A stretch of 64,000 bases of DNA from Gammaproteobacteria bacterium (GTDB lineage: Bacteria > Pseudomonadota > Gammaproteobacteria > Pseudomonadales > Ketobacteraceae). Below the pieces are notes generated by a model, which saw nothing but the letters and a program-made list of their open reading frames with translations, did not search any database and was not told the DNA's origin. Of this stretch, positions 1 through 8,144 are shown one piece after another. The stretch is from positions 116,387-180,386 of the forward strand of contig JABLXQ010000017.1 in NCBI GenBank assembly GCA_013178375.1, read 5' to 3'. The position numbers and the translations under genes were made by a program. Each line of letters starts with the position of its first letter. Within the stretch, counting starts at the first letter, position 1.

Positions 1-1
1 C

Positions 2-28
2 GGGATTTGACGGGAACCCGGAAATCCC
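2..28. other. Nested hairpin at window start
   Basis: GGGATTT (2-8) pairs with AAATCCC (22-28), and an inner CGGG-AA-CCCG hairpin lies between them (11-20). No T-tract follows on the plus strand. It may be the 3' end of an upstream gene outside the window or part of a palindromic repeat. Confidence 0.45.
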
Positions 29-82
29 CTAAAACCAGATGGCACCATCGTGCAGCAATCTGGATCATACAAAGCCTCCACC

Positions 83-94
83 AATAACAACAAA
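83..94 (+). promoter_or_regulatory. A-rich Crc/Hfq-type (CA) motif at the RBS of the lipoprotein hydrolase
   Basis: AATAACAACAAA fits the AANAANAA pattern bound by Hfq with Crc in Pseudomonas and sits directly before the AGGAAGG ribosome-binding site (97-103). Carbon catabolite repression of the downstream gene is inferred from this position and from the crcZ-type RNA in the same window. Confidence 0.4.
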
Positions 95-111
95 TCAGGA
101 AGGTAACGCCC

Positions 112-2340
112 ATGTGGAATCCCCGTCTGCTGGCCCTGCTCGTGCCGCTGTTAGTGTTGTCCGGCTGCAAATCCGCCCGTGAAACCGAACCGGCCTATGC
201 CCTGGCCCAGCAATGTGTGGCCATCCAGAATCCGGCCTCAGGCGCATACCTCTCGGCCGTCAGCGACAAGGCCTACCGTTTCAGCGCCGGCGGCGAGCAG
301 GAGGCGGAGAAATTCTTCCTCAAACCCAGCGCCCTGGGCACCTTCCTGCTGTACGACCGCGACGGCCGCTTCCTCAGCACCCAGCTGATCCATGTCACCC
401 GCGATGCCACTGCGTCGCGGCGGGCGGAATGGCGCATCAACAAACTGGCGCTGTACCGGGGCCATCGGCAGGTGGACGAGAAATTCACCCTGGTCTCCAT
501 CATCGACAACCTGCGCCTGCAGCAGGGCAAGAGCGGGCCTATCATCCGTCTCGCTGGTGAACAGGTGCCGGTGGAAGCCGTGCTGGATCTGGTGCCACAA
601 CCGGCGGAGGCCTGCCGCGAATTCCCCGAAGCGCCGTTGAATGCGGAAGTGGCCGATGATTTCTACCAGCCCAAAGACCCGGTCGCACCGGTGACCGGCT
701 ATGCCGATCTGCACACCCATCTGGGCTTTCCCCAGGCCATGGCCGGATTGGCGATGGCGGGCGACCTGTTCCACCCCTGGGGCATCGAACACGCCCTGAA
801 AGATTGCGCCCACCTGCACGGCACCAACGGCATGCTTGATCTGTTGGAAGGTCAGCGTGCCAGCGGTGGTGCCGGCGGCCACGCCACGGCGGGTTACCCC
901 GATCTCACCTACTGGCCCCGGCGCGACACCAGCACCCACGCACAGGCCTATTACCGCTGGCTGCAGCGGGCCTATCTGAGCGGGCTGCGGCTGATGGTGT
1001 CCCACGTCACCGGCAACCCCACCTTCTGCCAGCTGCTGTCGCTGATGAAACCGGGCCGCGCCGAGGGCGATTGCAGCAGCCGCTCGGAAGTGGAAAACCA
1101 GTCGCTCTATCTGTATGCAATGCAGGACTACATCGACGCCCAGGAAGGCGGCCCCGGCAAAGGCTGGTTCCGCATGGCCACCTCGGCCCGCGACGCCCGC
1201 GCCATCATCAACCAGAACAAGCTGGCGGTGGTGCTGGGCGCGGAATACGGCACCCTGTTCGACTGCAACGAAAGCGCCACCTTCTGCAGCCCGCAATACA
1301 TCGACCAGCAACTGGAGCGCATCCACCAGCTGGGCGTGCGCGTGGTGTTCCCCATCCACCGCTTCGATAATGCCTTTGGCGGCACCCGCCCGGCCGGCGA
1401 CGTGGCAGGCGCCTGGATGAACCTGGCCAGCAAACTCAACACCAGCCGCGCGCCGAAAGTCACCCAGATGCTGGACCCGTTCGGCTACCTGTTCAAACCC
1501 ATCGGCGGCCATTTCTGGGAACTGCAAACCTGTCCTGATGGAATTGAAGGCACCTCCAGCCTGCTCAGCATGGAACAGTTCATCAACCAGGATTTCCGCG
1601 CCCTCACCAACGGCCTGGCCGACATTCCCACCATCGGTCCCACCCTGAATTCGCTGCTGGAATTGGGCTTCTTCAGCAAACTCAACCCGCTGCCGGACTA
1701 CGCCGGATTCGATCAGCCCGACAGCCACGCCTGCAACCTGACGCCGCTGCAACCGGCCGGGCACTATCTGGTGAACCGGCTGATCGACAAGGGCATGATC
1801 ATCGACATCGACCACATGGGTTACGGCACCCAGATGGACACGCTGGATATTCTGGAACAGCGGCAATACGCTGGCGTGGTGTCATCCCACAGCTGGATGG
1901 AAAGCAACGAACAGATCCGCCAGCGCATGTTCCGTCTGGGCGGCCAGATCAGCCCCTTCAACCACCGCCCCAGCGACAACGCCGCCGTGATGAAGGAATA
2001 CCGCGCGGAAATGGCCGCGTTTGATTTCCCCATCGGCGTCGGCATGGGCAGCGACATCCAGGGCGTCACCGCGCAGACCGACGGCGATCCCGAAATAACG
2101 ATCACCTACCCGTTCCAGTCGGTGGACAGCAAGGTCACCTTCACGCAACCGACCACCGGCAACCGCGTGTTTGATTACGCGACCGAGGGCGTTGCCAACT
2201 ACGGAATGATGGCGGAATGGGTGGAGAACCTGCGCCAGCTGGACGCAAGCGATCCGGAAGATCTGATGGGGATTTTCATGAATTCTGCCGAATCGTTTCT
2301 GCAAATGTGGGAACGGGCGGAAGCGGCGAAGATGGAGTGA
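112..2340 (+). CDS. Lipoprotein metallo-amidohydrolase / membrane dipeptidase-like protein
   Basis: This 742-aa protein starts with a lipoprotein signal peptide ending in the lipobox LSGC (Cys19), so it should be anchored in the envelope. Residues from about 30 to 180 look like a separate beta-rich domain. The catalytic part starts near residue 198 with ADLHTHLG (His201, His203), the first metal motif of TIM-barrel amidohydrolases. Later segments that could carry further ligands are GMIIDIDHMG and SSHSWMES, with GVGMGSDIQG near the C-terminus. The layout resembles peptidase M19 and related amidohydrolases, but the substrate cannot be told. The start has a clear AGGAAGG site 8 nt upstream. It faces the next gene tail to tail across a strong hairpin. 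Confidence 0.75.
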   Translation: MWNPRLLALLVPLLVLSGCKSARETEPAYALAQQCVAIQNPASGAYLSAVSDKAYRFSAGGEQEAEKFFLKPSALGTFLLYDRDGRFLSTQLIHVTRDATASRRAEWRINKLALYRGHRQVDEKFTLVSIIDNLRLQQGKSGPIIRLAGEQVPVEAVLDLVPQPAEACREFPEAPLNAEVADDFYQPKDPVAPVTGYADLHTHLGFPQAMAGLAMAGDLFHPWGIEHALKDCAHLHGTNGMLDLLEGQRASGGAGGHATAGYPDLTYWPRRDTSTHAQAYYRWLQRAYLSGLRLMVSHVTGNPTFCQLLSLMKPGRAEGDCSSRSEVENQSLYLYAMQDYIDAQEGGPGKGWFRMATSARDARAIINQNKLAVVLGAEYGTLFDCNESATFCSPQYIDQQLERIHQLGVRVVFPIHRFDNAFGGTRPAGDVAGAWMNLASKLNTSRAPKVTQMLDPFGYLFKPIGGHFWELQTCPDGIEGTSSLLSMEQFINQDFRALTNGLADIPTIGPTLNSLLELGFFSKLNPLPDYAGFDQPDSHACNLTPLQPAGHYLVNRLIDKGMIIDIDHMGYGTQMDTLDILEQRQYAGVVSSHSWMESNEQIRQRMFRLGGQISPFNHRPSDNAAVMKEYRAEMAAFDFPIGVGMGSDIQGVTAQTDGDPEITITYPFQSVDSKVTFTQPTTGNRVFDYATEGVANYGMMAEWVENLRQLDASDPEDLMGIFMNSAESFLQMWERAEAAKME

Positions 2341-2397
2341 TGCCTACGGCGGAGCAACCGTTGCGGCGTGCTCGATTGCGAAGTGAAGGAAACGGCA

Positions 2398-2428
2398 CGC
2401 CAGCGGGAAAACGTCTTCCACGCTGGCG
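2398..2428. terminator. Strong hairpin between convergent genes
   Basis: CGCCAGCG (2398-2405) pairs perfectly with CGCTGGCG (2421-2428), and GGAA/TTCC extends the stem inward with a one-base bulge. It lies between convergent genes and probably serves as a shared 3' hairpin. There is no T-tract, so intrinsic termination is not certain. Confidence 0.5.
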
Positions 2429-2456
2429 CGCCCTATCTGCAATCAGCACAAGCGGA

Positions 2457-3104
2457 TCAAGACAAGGCGCCTACTAGCAGCATCGCACCGGTCGAGGCAA
2501 TCATCGCGCCCGCACCCCGCAGCACCAGAGCGCCCGCCTGACTGCGATGCAGGGAGCCAAGCAACACGCCACCCCCGTGCAACAACAACGTCGCCAGCAC
2601 AAAACCAGCACTGAATTGAATGCCACTCATGCCCGCCGGCAGCTCGGCGCCGTGGGCATGGCCATGAAACAGAGCGAAAACGCCCACCAGCAGTGCGGCA
2701 AACCCCATTTTGGGGCGCGCCACCAGCAAAATCAGTGCACCCAGCAGCAGCGCCGACAGAGCAATGCCCGCTTCCACACCGGCAAACGCCAAGCCGCTCA
2801 TACCCAGCGCACCGCCCACCAGCATCAGCAACGGAAAAGTCAGCGGCAGCATCCACATAGCCCGGCCGCCCATCTGCGCGGCCCAGATGCCCACGGCCAC
2901 CATCGCCAGTACGTGGTCCAGCCCCAGCCAGGGATGAACAAAGCCGCTGAAAAATCCATGCGCATCACCATGCCCCGGGTGCGCGAAGGCAGTCTGGGCG
3001 CCCAGCAGAAGCAGCGCGGTCAACGCAGTGGCCAGATTGCGGGAAGGGGAGCGGAAATGAGTGCGGGTGCGGATGGCAATGGAGCGGTCGCAGGCAAGTG
3101 ACAT
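2457..3104 (-). CDS. HupE/UreJ family membrane protein
   Basis: A 215-aa membrane protein of the HupE/UreJ family, secondary permeases linked to nickel or cobalt uptake. After a signal-like segment ending in AFA the mature protein starts HPGHGDAHGF, the typical N-terminal histidine motif of the family. FVHPWLGLDHVLAM and FHGHAHGAELP are further family motifs, and about six hydrophobic helices follow. A longer reading frame extends upstream, but the ATG at 3104 has AAGGAA 9 nt before it and gives the better start. The long leader may be structured (separate entry). A BtuF-like cobalamin-binding protein is encoded nearby, which would fit cobalt or B12 physiology, but metal specificity is not shown. 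Confidence 0.8.
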   Translation of the reverse strand: MSLACDRSIAIRTRTHFRSPSRNLATALTALLLLGAQTAFAHPGHGDAHGFFSGFVHPWLGLDHVLAMVAVGIWAAQMGGRAMWMLPLTFPLLMLVGGALGMSGLAFAGVEAGIALSALLLGALILLVARPKMGFAALLVGVFALFHGHAHGAELPAGMSGIQFSAGFVLATLLLHGGGVLLGSLHRSQAGALVLRGAGAMIASTGAMLLVGALS

Positions 3105-3149
3105 GGGCGGAAGTTCCTTGGCAATTAACAATGACATCTGGTGAAAGAG

Positions 3150-3269
3150 GGTATGCGTCATCAGCGCAAAAGTCACCATGCGGAAATCGTGCCGGGCACG
3201 CCCCCTTGTCAGCCGTGCTGGAAGTCAGCACCATGGCAGGCCGTTGCCCTTCGCCTCCGCTGTAATACC
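3150..3269 (-). promoter_or_regulatory. Structured leader upstream of the HupE/UreJ gene (riboswitch candidate)
   Basis: Read on the minus strand, this 120-nt stretch is closed by GGTAT (3269-3265) and ATACC (3154-3150). It contains two perfect hairpins: GTGCTG-ACTTC-CAGCAC (3231-3215) and GTGCC-C-GGCAC (3199-3189). Members of this family are often under cobalamin riboswitches, and a GGTG...TTCC stretch is loosely reminiscent of that core, but I do not find a convincing B12 box. The structured leader is seen; a ligand is speculation. Confidence 0.25.
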
Positions 3270-3279
3270 GGAATCCATC

Positions 3280-3552
3280 ATGAGTGCCCTGACCGACCTG
3301 ATCGGCTATATCGCTGCCTTCTGCACTACCTTTGCCTTCGTGCCCCAGGCCTACAGCGTCTGGAAAACCCACAGCACCCGCGACCTGTCCCTCGCCATGT
3401 TCCTGGTCTTCACCATCGGCGTCTGCCTCTGGCTGGTGTATGGCTGCCTGATCGGGAGCTGGCCCATCATCATCGCCAACCTGTGCACGGTGCTGCTGGC
3501 AGGCTACATCCTGGGGATGAAACTTACCGAAGGCAGGCGCAGGCCGGTCTGA
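3280..3552 (+). CDS. SemiSWEET-type small sugar transporter
   Basis: A 90-aa protein with three hydrophobic helices and the PQ-loop signature FVPQAYSVWKT near residue 20, typical of bacterial SemiSWEETs (about 85-95 aa). These work as homodimers to move sugars passively across the inner membrane. The reading frame is open upstream, but ATG 3280 gives the family-like start MSALTDLIGY. The Shine-Dalgarno region is weak. Its start region overlaps the divergent leader of the HupE/UreJ gene. The sugar carried is unknown. Confidence 0.75.
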   Translation: MSALTDLIGYIAAFCTTFAFVPQAYSVWKTHSTRDLSLAMFLVFTIGVCLWLVYGCLIGSWPIIIANLCTVLLAGYILGMKLTEGRRRPV

Positions 3553-3610
3553 TGTTGCGTGCCTGAATACTTGGCTGCCTGACTGACGGATTGACTGGCT
3601 GATTGATAGA

Positions 3611-4423
3611 CTACTGCCGTCCGGCCCAGGCGGCAAAAATGGCGTGCAACTGCTGCAGACCATCGATCAGCGCCGCCGGCCCCGGTTGCAGGATGTCGGG
3701 GGATTTGATTTCAAACAGCTGGTTGTTTTGCACGGCGGGCACATCCTGCCAGCCCGGCCGCTGCCGCACCTGATCCGCGCTGAATTTCCGCCCGCACCAG
3801 GAACCGATGATGATGTCCGGCCCGCGCCGCACGATCTCCAGCGGATCGGCAATGATGCGGGATTTCGCATCCGGCGCCCGCGACAGCTCGGCAAAGCAAT
3901 CCTCGCCCCCAGCGATACCGATCAGCTCCGACACCCAGCGGATCGCGGAAATATTCGGCTCATGCCATTCCTCGAAAAACACCCGGGGCCGGCGCGGCAA
4001 CTGCTGCGCGGCGGCACGTACGGTTTCCATGCCATCCTGCAGTTGCGCGATCAACGCCTCCGCTTTGTGTGGTACCCCCGCCAGCGCGCCAACGGTGTAA
4101 ATCGTCTGCAGGATTTCCGCAACAGAACGCTGGTTGAAAATGAATACCGCCACCCCGGCACGAATCAGCTGCGCGGCAATGTCGGCCTGCAGATCGGAAA
4201 AACCCAACACCAGATCCGGCCGCAGCGCCAGGATTTTATCGATCTTCGCGCTGGTGAAGGCCGAGACTTTCGGTTTGTCGCGTCGCGCCTGTGGTGGGCG
4301 CACGGTGAAACCGGAAATGCCAACAATGCGGTCCTGCTCGCCCAGCAGGTACAGGATTTCAGTGGTTTCCTCGGTGAGACAGACAATACGGCGGGCGCCG
4401 AACGCGCCGGGGGAAAGGGACAT
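3611..4423 (-). CDS. BtuF-like cobalamin-binding / periplasmic-binding-fold protein
   Basis: A 270-aa helical-backbone binding protein of the BtuF/FecB type: RRIVCLTEETTEILYLLG at the start, then DKILALRPDLVLGFSDLQ, VFFEEWHEPNISAIRWVSE and a C-terminal PGPAALIDGLQQLHAIF. No signal peptide is visible, unlike true BtuF, so it may act in the cytoplasm, as seen in many BtuF-like proteins encoded away from transporter genes. ATG 4423 has GCGGAG just upstream and is preferred over an upstream TTG at 4450. No BtuCD genes are adjacent. The ligand is inferred from family similarity only. Confidence 0.7.
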   Translation of the reverse strand: MSLSPGAFGARRIVCLTEETTEILYLLGEQDRIVGISGFTVRPPQARRDKPKVSAFTSAKIDKILALRPDLVLGFSDLQADIAAQLIRAGVAVFIFNQRSVAEILQTIYTVGALAGVPHKAEALIAQLQDGMETVRAAAQQLPRRPRVFFEEWHEPNISAIRWVSELIGIAGGEDCFAELSRAPDAKSRIIADPLEIVRRGPDIIIGSWCGRKFSADQVRQRPGWQDVPAVQNNQLFEIKSPDILQPGPAALIDGLQQLHAIFAAWAGRQ

Positions 4424-4546
4424 GGGACTCCGCTGCGACGGCACAGGCAATTCGGGAATGAATTGCGCGAGTGTAGCGCAGCGGCAGACACCAGACTATT
4501 GGCGATTCAGCGCAGGAAGCGGCAGGCCGGCTTTTAGCGACGCCCT

Positions 4547-5530
4547 TTACAAAAACCGCCGCCGAAGCCACTCCACCAGCGCCTGATTCAGCGCCTCGGG
4601 ATTTTCCTGCTGGGTCCAGTGGCCCGCATTCGGAATCAATGTTTTCTCCCAGTCAGTGCAGTAGCCATCCAGCAGATCATAAAAATGATAGGCGGCGATG
4701 AAATCCAGCTCCGATCCCACCGCCAGCACCGGCACGGTGATTTTCGGCAAACCATCCGGCAGCATTTTCTTCTGATACTCGTAATCCAGCGGCAGGCAAC
4801 GGTACCAGTTCAGGGCCGGGCCAAACCCCGTATTGCGATAGGCATCAGCGTAATGGGCCAGCTCTTCGTCATTCAGCAACACTTCGCCGGGCCAGGTGCT
4901 TTCATCATCGTGAATCCAGTGCACATGGCCGATACTTTCCGCGTCGTGCATGCGGCTGCGGGACAGGTTGGTACCCTTGCCCGTATCGCGCCGCAAGTAA
5001 AAACGAAACGTGCGCGCGGGATCTTCGTTGAATTTGTCCTCGCATGCCTGCGTCTGGAAATAGGCGAAATAATTGGTGGGGCCGTACAGCATGTTGTACA
5101 GGTCGAGCGGATTCATTGGCATGTCGGCGAACGGCGAATTGCACGCACATAGTCCCGCCACCCGGTCCTGATGATAAATCCCCATGCCCCACACGATGGT
5201 GCCGCCAAAATCGTGGCCGATGAAAATGCCTTTCTCGTAACCGTAATGATCCAGCAGGCCGCACATGTCATCCAGCCGCGCCTGCAGGGTGTAATCCTCT
5301 TTGTTCGGCAACACCTGCGAATGGCCGACGCCCCGTATATCCGGCGCGATCACATGAAAGCCCGCCGCCACCAGTGGCGCGAACTGATGACGCCAGGAAT
5401 AGGCCAGCTCCGGCATGCCGTGGCACAGGATCACGGGCCAGCGCTGCACCTGGGTTGCCGGCATCGCTTCATACACCGCCAGTTCGATGCCATTCACGGC
5501 AATAAGATGGGGCCTGTTGAAATCAGGCAT
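4547..5530 (-). CDS. Alpha/beta hydrolase, epoxide-hydrolase-like
   Basis: This 327-aa enzyme shows the alpha/beta hydrolase core: LCHGMPELAYSWRHQ as oxyanion-hole motif, APDIRGVGHS, GHDFGGTIVWG with an aspartate nucleophile in the elbow, and the C-terminal NAGHWTQQENPEALN with the catalytic histidine. Asp in place of Ser at the elbow points to epoxide hydrolase or haloalkane dehalogenase chemistry. The ATG at 5530 has GGGAG 8 nt upstream and gives a start fitting the family; longer upstream starts lack a good site. It is divergent from the short-chain dehydrogenase at 5725, and an A-rich Crc/Hfq-type motif lies on its ribosome-binding region. The substrate is unknown. Confidence 0.8.
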   Translation of the reverse strand: MPDFNRPHLIAVNGIELAVYEAMPATQVQRWPVILCHGMPELAYSWRHQFAPLVAAGFHVIAPDIRGVGHSQVLPNKEDYTLQARLDDMCGLLDHYGYEKGIFIGHDFGGTIVWGMGIYHQDRVAGLCACNSPFADMPMNPLDLYNMLYGPTNYFAYFQTQACEDKFNEDPARTFRFYLRRDTGKGTNLSRSRMHDAESIGHVHWIHDDESTWPGEVLLNDEELAHYADAYRNTGFGPALNWYRCLPLDYEYQKKMLPDGLPKITVPVLAVGSELDFIAAYHFYDLLDGYCTDWEKTLIPNAGHWTQQENPEALNQALVEWLRRRFL

Positions 5531-5544
5531 GGCAGTTCTCCCGC

Positions 5545-5558
5545 TGTTGTTGTTTTTA
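5545..5558 (-). promoter_or_regulatory. A-rich Crc/Hfq-type (CA) motif at the hydrolase RBS
   Basis: On the minus strand the sequence reads TAAAAACAACAACA, immediately before the GGGAG ribosome-binding site of the hydrolase. It matches the AANAANAA pattern expected for Hfq/Crc translational repression. Confidence 0.45.
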
Positions 5559-5636
5559 TCGGACTGATTCATATGGATTTCTTGCAAGGTATTCCGGGTG
5601 ACACGCATCTGGCACAGACAACGCTGGCCTTTATTG

Positions 5637-5651
5637 GTATACATCGTATAC
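5637..5651. promoter_or_regulatory. Palindromic repeat between divergent genes, operator candidate
   Basis: GTATAC-ATC-GTATAC is a perfect 15-bp palindrome in the intergenic region of the divergent hydrolase and dehydrogenase genes. The right copy overlaps TATACT, which could be a -10 element for the rightward gene. No regulator gene is adjacent, so the binding protein is unknown. Confidence 0.35.
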
Positions 5652-5696
5652 TATATGACCCACTGTTCACAATACAGATTCAGGTTCACCGGGTTG

Positions 5697-5713
5697 CACA
5701 ACAAAAACAACGG
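5697..5713 (+). promoter_or_regulatory. A-rich Crc/Hfq-type (CA) motif at the SDR RBS
   Basis: CACAACAAAAACAACGG runs straight into the GGAGGG ribosome-binding site of the dehydrogenase at 5725. It contains AACAAAAA, matching the AANAANAA motif of Hfq/Crc targets. The divergent gene has its own copy. Confidence 0.45.
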
Positions 5714-5724
5714 AGGGAAGACCA

Positions 5725-7125
5725 ATGTCATTTGATTTCACCGGGAAAGTCGCCATTGTCACCGGCGCGGGGGGCGGACTGGGCTTCGCCTATGCAAAAT
5801 ATCTGGCCGGGAAAGGCTGTAACGTCATCGTCAACGATCTGGGCGGCGGCACCTTTGGCTACGACGGCAAACCCAGCTCGAAAGTGGCTGAAGAAGCCGT
5901 GAAAAAAATCAACGCGCTGGGCAAAGGCACCGCTGTCGCCGATGGCCACGACGTATCGGAATACAAAAGCGCCGAAAGCATGGTGGACACCGCCATCAAA
6001 AAATGGGGCCGCATCGACATCATCATCAACAACGCCGGCATCGCCAGCACCGCCGTGTTCCCCAACGTAGACCGCGAGGAAGTCGACCTGCACCTGGGCG
6101 TGCACGTGATGGGCGCCATCAACACCATGCGCGCCGCCTGGCCCCACATGGTGAAGCAGAAATTCGGCCGCATCATCAACACCTCGTCAGATTCCATGCT
6201 GGGTTTCAGCCCGCAAATCACCTACCCGTCGATGAAAGCCGGCCTGATCGGCCTCACCCGCAACGCCGGCCTGCTGGGCAAAGATCACAACATCAATATC
6301 AACGCCATCATGCCCGCCGCGTTCACCCGCCTGTCGGCGCTGCTGCCGCAAAGTGATTTCCGCACGCGGCTGGAAAATGATTTCCAGCCCGACAAGCTGG
6401 CACCTGTGGTGGCCTATCTGTGCCATGAAAAATGCGACATCAGCCGCGAAATATTTTCGATCGGCGGCGGCAAATTTTCCCGCGTGGTCATCGCCGCCTG
6501 CGACGCAGTGCCGGTGGATATGACCATGGAATCGGTGGAAAAGCAGATGAAAAACGTCATGGGCGACGATCTGTCGGCCATGAAACTGATGAAGGCCACC
6601 TTCGACGATTTGCAGAACCTGGGTTTCACCGAAGACGATTGCAAGCTGTTCCATGATATGACCGCCACCCAGGCCGAACAGGGCCCGATTGAAGCGGTGA
6701 AAATCGACAGCGTCGACAACGTGTGGAATCTCACCATCAAATCGCCAGTGGGCGACCAGTTCAGCGGACTGGTGTTGAAATCTTCCGGCGGCAATCTGAA
6801 CGGCCACGTGCTGAACAAGGAACACGGTAACCAGAAAGTGCTGGAAGGCCGCGTGGTGGATGGCAAGACCCTGACCTGGAAATGCAAGCTGACCAAACCT
6901 GTGCCGCTGACCCTGACCTACACCGCGCAGGTGGACAAGGACCAGAAAATCCAGGGCAAGGTGGTGGGCACGCTGATGGGCAAGACAGTGATGGATTCCA
7001 CTTTCTCCGGCACTGCGGTGTTTGGCGACAAGGCCGAGCAGGCGAAACAGGAAAGTGCACAACAGGCGGTGCTGGACGGGCAGAAAAAACCCGGTTTCCT
7101 GCAGCGGCTGTTTGCGAAGGCGTAA
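5725..7125 (+). CDS. Short-chain dehydrogenase (MFE-2/HSD17B4-like) with C-terminal beta-rich domain
   Basis: Residues 1-250 of this 466-aa protein are a short-chain dehydrogenase like the dehydrogenase module of peroxisomal multifunctional enzyme 2: TGAGGGLGFAYAKYLA for NAD(P), INNAGIAS, and the catalytic Ser plus YPSMK. Family relatives oxidise 3-hydroxyacyl-CoA. The usual hydratase is missing; residues 255-330 form a helical linker, and residues 340-445 are a beta-strand-rich domain (WNLTIKSPVGDQFSGLVLKS onward) that I cannot assign with confidence. It ends in a short basic tail, LQRLFAKA. A strong GGAGGG site precedes the ATG. A role in acyl-CoA or steroid-like substrate oxidation is inferred. 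Confidence 0.75.
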   Translation: MSFDFTGKVAIVTGAGGGLGFAYAKYLAGKGCNVIVNDLGGGTFGYDGKPSSKVAEEAVKKINALGKGTAVADGHDVSEYKSAESMVDTAIKKWGRIDIIINNAGIASTAVFPNVDREEVDLHLGVHVMGAINTMRAAWPHMVKQKFGRIINTSSDSMLGFSPQITYPSMKAGLIGLTRNAGLLGKDHNININAIMPAAFTRLSALLPQSDFRTRLENDFQPDKLAPVVAYLCHEKCDISREIFSIGGGKFSRVVIAACDAVPVDMTMESVEKQMKNVMGDDLSAMKLMKATFDDLQNLGFTEDDCKLFHDMTATQAEQGPIEAVKIDSVDNVWNLTIKSPVGDQFSGLVLKSSGGNLNGHVLNKEHGNQKVLEGRVVDGKTLTWKCKLTKPVPLTLTYTAQVDKDQKIQGKVVGTLMGKTVMDSTFSGTAVFGDKAEQAKQESAQQAVLDGQKKPGFLQRLFAKA

Positions 7126-7144
7126 GCAGAAAACCTTTCAGCGC

Positions 7145-7190
7145 GGGATTGATCCATTGAACGATACGCGCAGCTCAATGGATCAATCCC
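7145..7190. terminator. 16-bp perfect inverted repeat between convergent genes
   Basis: GGGATTGATCCATTGA (7145-7160) is the exact reverse complement of TCAATGGATCAATCCC (7175-7190), with a 14-nt loop. It lies between the stop codons of the dehydrogenase and the convergent lipoprotein gene and should act as a shared 3'-end hairpin in both directions. It has no T-tract on either strand. Confidence 0.55.
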
Positions 7191-7199
7191 GAAACCAGA

Positions 7200-8144
7200 T
7201 TACTGACAGGCGTTGATGCCCAAATCAGTCCACTTGACGGCCGCCAGCTGGTTGCCTTTGCCGGGACTGACGCCAAAGGTTTCCGTCACCAGCAATACAC
7301 TTTCGTCAAACAGTGGCGTCGCGTCCGGCAGCACGGCGGACGGGCTGAACAAACCGCCCCGGGATTTCTGCACCGGTTGTCCATCGGACGGCACATAAAT
7401 CAGCTTGCCCATCAGGTAATCCGCCACCAGCACACCGTCGCACCAGGGTGCCAGATCATCCAGCACAGTTGCACTGCGATACAGGATCTGCGCCCGCTGC
7501 GGATTGCCTTCCGCATCCAGCGTCACCTTTTTCACGAAGCCTATGTCCGTCAAATACACATCCCCGTTCAGCACCCGCACGCCATTGGCCGCATACACGG
7601 CCTGCTCCTTGCCAATCCAGCGCGGCTGGAATCCGGTTACCGCCGGAATGCCGGCATCGAAATTCAAACTGAATTTCGACACGCCACCATGGGCAAGAAA
7701 ATCCTCATCCGCGATCAGGATGGCATTTTCATCAGGCAACGCATCCAGGCCATTGGCCAGCTGAAATCCGGTCAGCTGCGCCACAGTGACGACCTGCCCG
7801 TCCCGCAGCGAATAAGCCATCAGGCGTCCGGCGTTGGCGAATTTGAAATCCTTGACGGAAAGGGATTTTGAATTGTTGCACACGAAGAACAGCCAGTCCT
7901 GCAATTCAGCCAGTCCTCCGTAATAGGAACAACCATCCGGTTGGGTGACCGCCACTTTTTGATAATCACCCTGGGCGTCCAGGATGATTTCGTAAACGGC
8001 CGGACGACCAGAAACAAAAATGCGCCCATCCGCCGTTTTGCGAATATTTTCAGCGGCTGTAAGCGGCACAACCGTCTGTGTCTGAAAGCAACCCGAAAGC
8101 AAAGCGGCAAGCATTAGCTGCCACACAATCCCTATTGGCTTCAT
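7200..8144 (-). CDS. Beta-propeller-like (SMP-30/NHL-type) lipoprotein
   Basis: A 314-aa lipoprotein: MKPIGIVWQLMLAALLSGC ends in a lipobox at Cys19. The rest resembles SMP-30/NHL-type propellers, with repeated strands such as ADGRIFVSGRPAVYEIILD, LANGLDALPDENAILIADED, NGDVYLTDIGFVKKVTLD and LAPWCDGVLVADYLMGKLIY. Several cysteines could form disulfides in the periplasm. The ATG at 8144 follows an AAGAAGAA stretch and is favoured over more upstream codons because only it gives a signal peptide. A catalytic activity cannot be inferred. Confidence 0.6.
   Translation of the reverse strand: MKPIGIVWQLMLAALLSGCFQTQTVVPLTAAENIRKTADGRIFVSGRPAVYEIILDAQGDYQKVAVTQPDGCSYYGGLAELQDWLFFVCNNSKSLSVKDFKFANAGRLMAYSLRDGQVVTVAQLTGFQLANGLDALPDENAILIADEDFLAHGGVSKFSLNFDAGIPAVTGFQPRWIGKEQAVYAANGVRVLNGDVYLTDIGFVKKVTLDAEGNPQRAQILYRSATVLDDLAPWCDGVLVADYLMGKLIYVPSDGQPVQKSRGGLFSPSAVLPDATPLFDESVLLVTETFGVSPGKGNQLAAVKWTDLGINACQ

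Noticed and set aside
238..1866. 542-codon minus-strand frame opposite the lipoprotein hydrolase
   Set aside because: Antisense shadow; the plus-strand gene has a lipobox, metal-binding motif and clear start.
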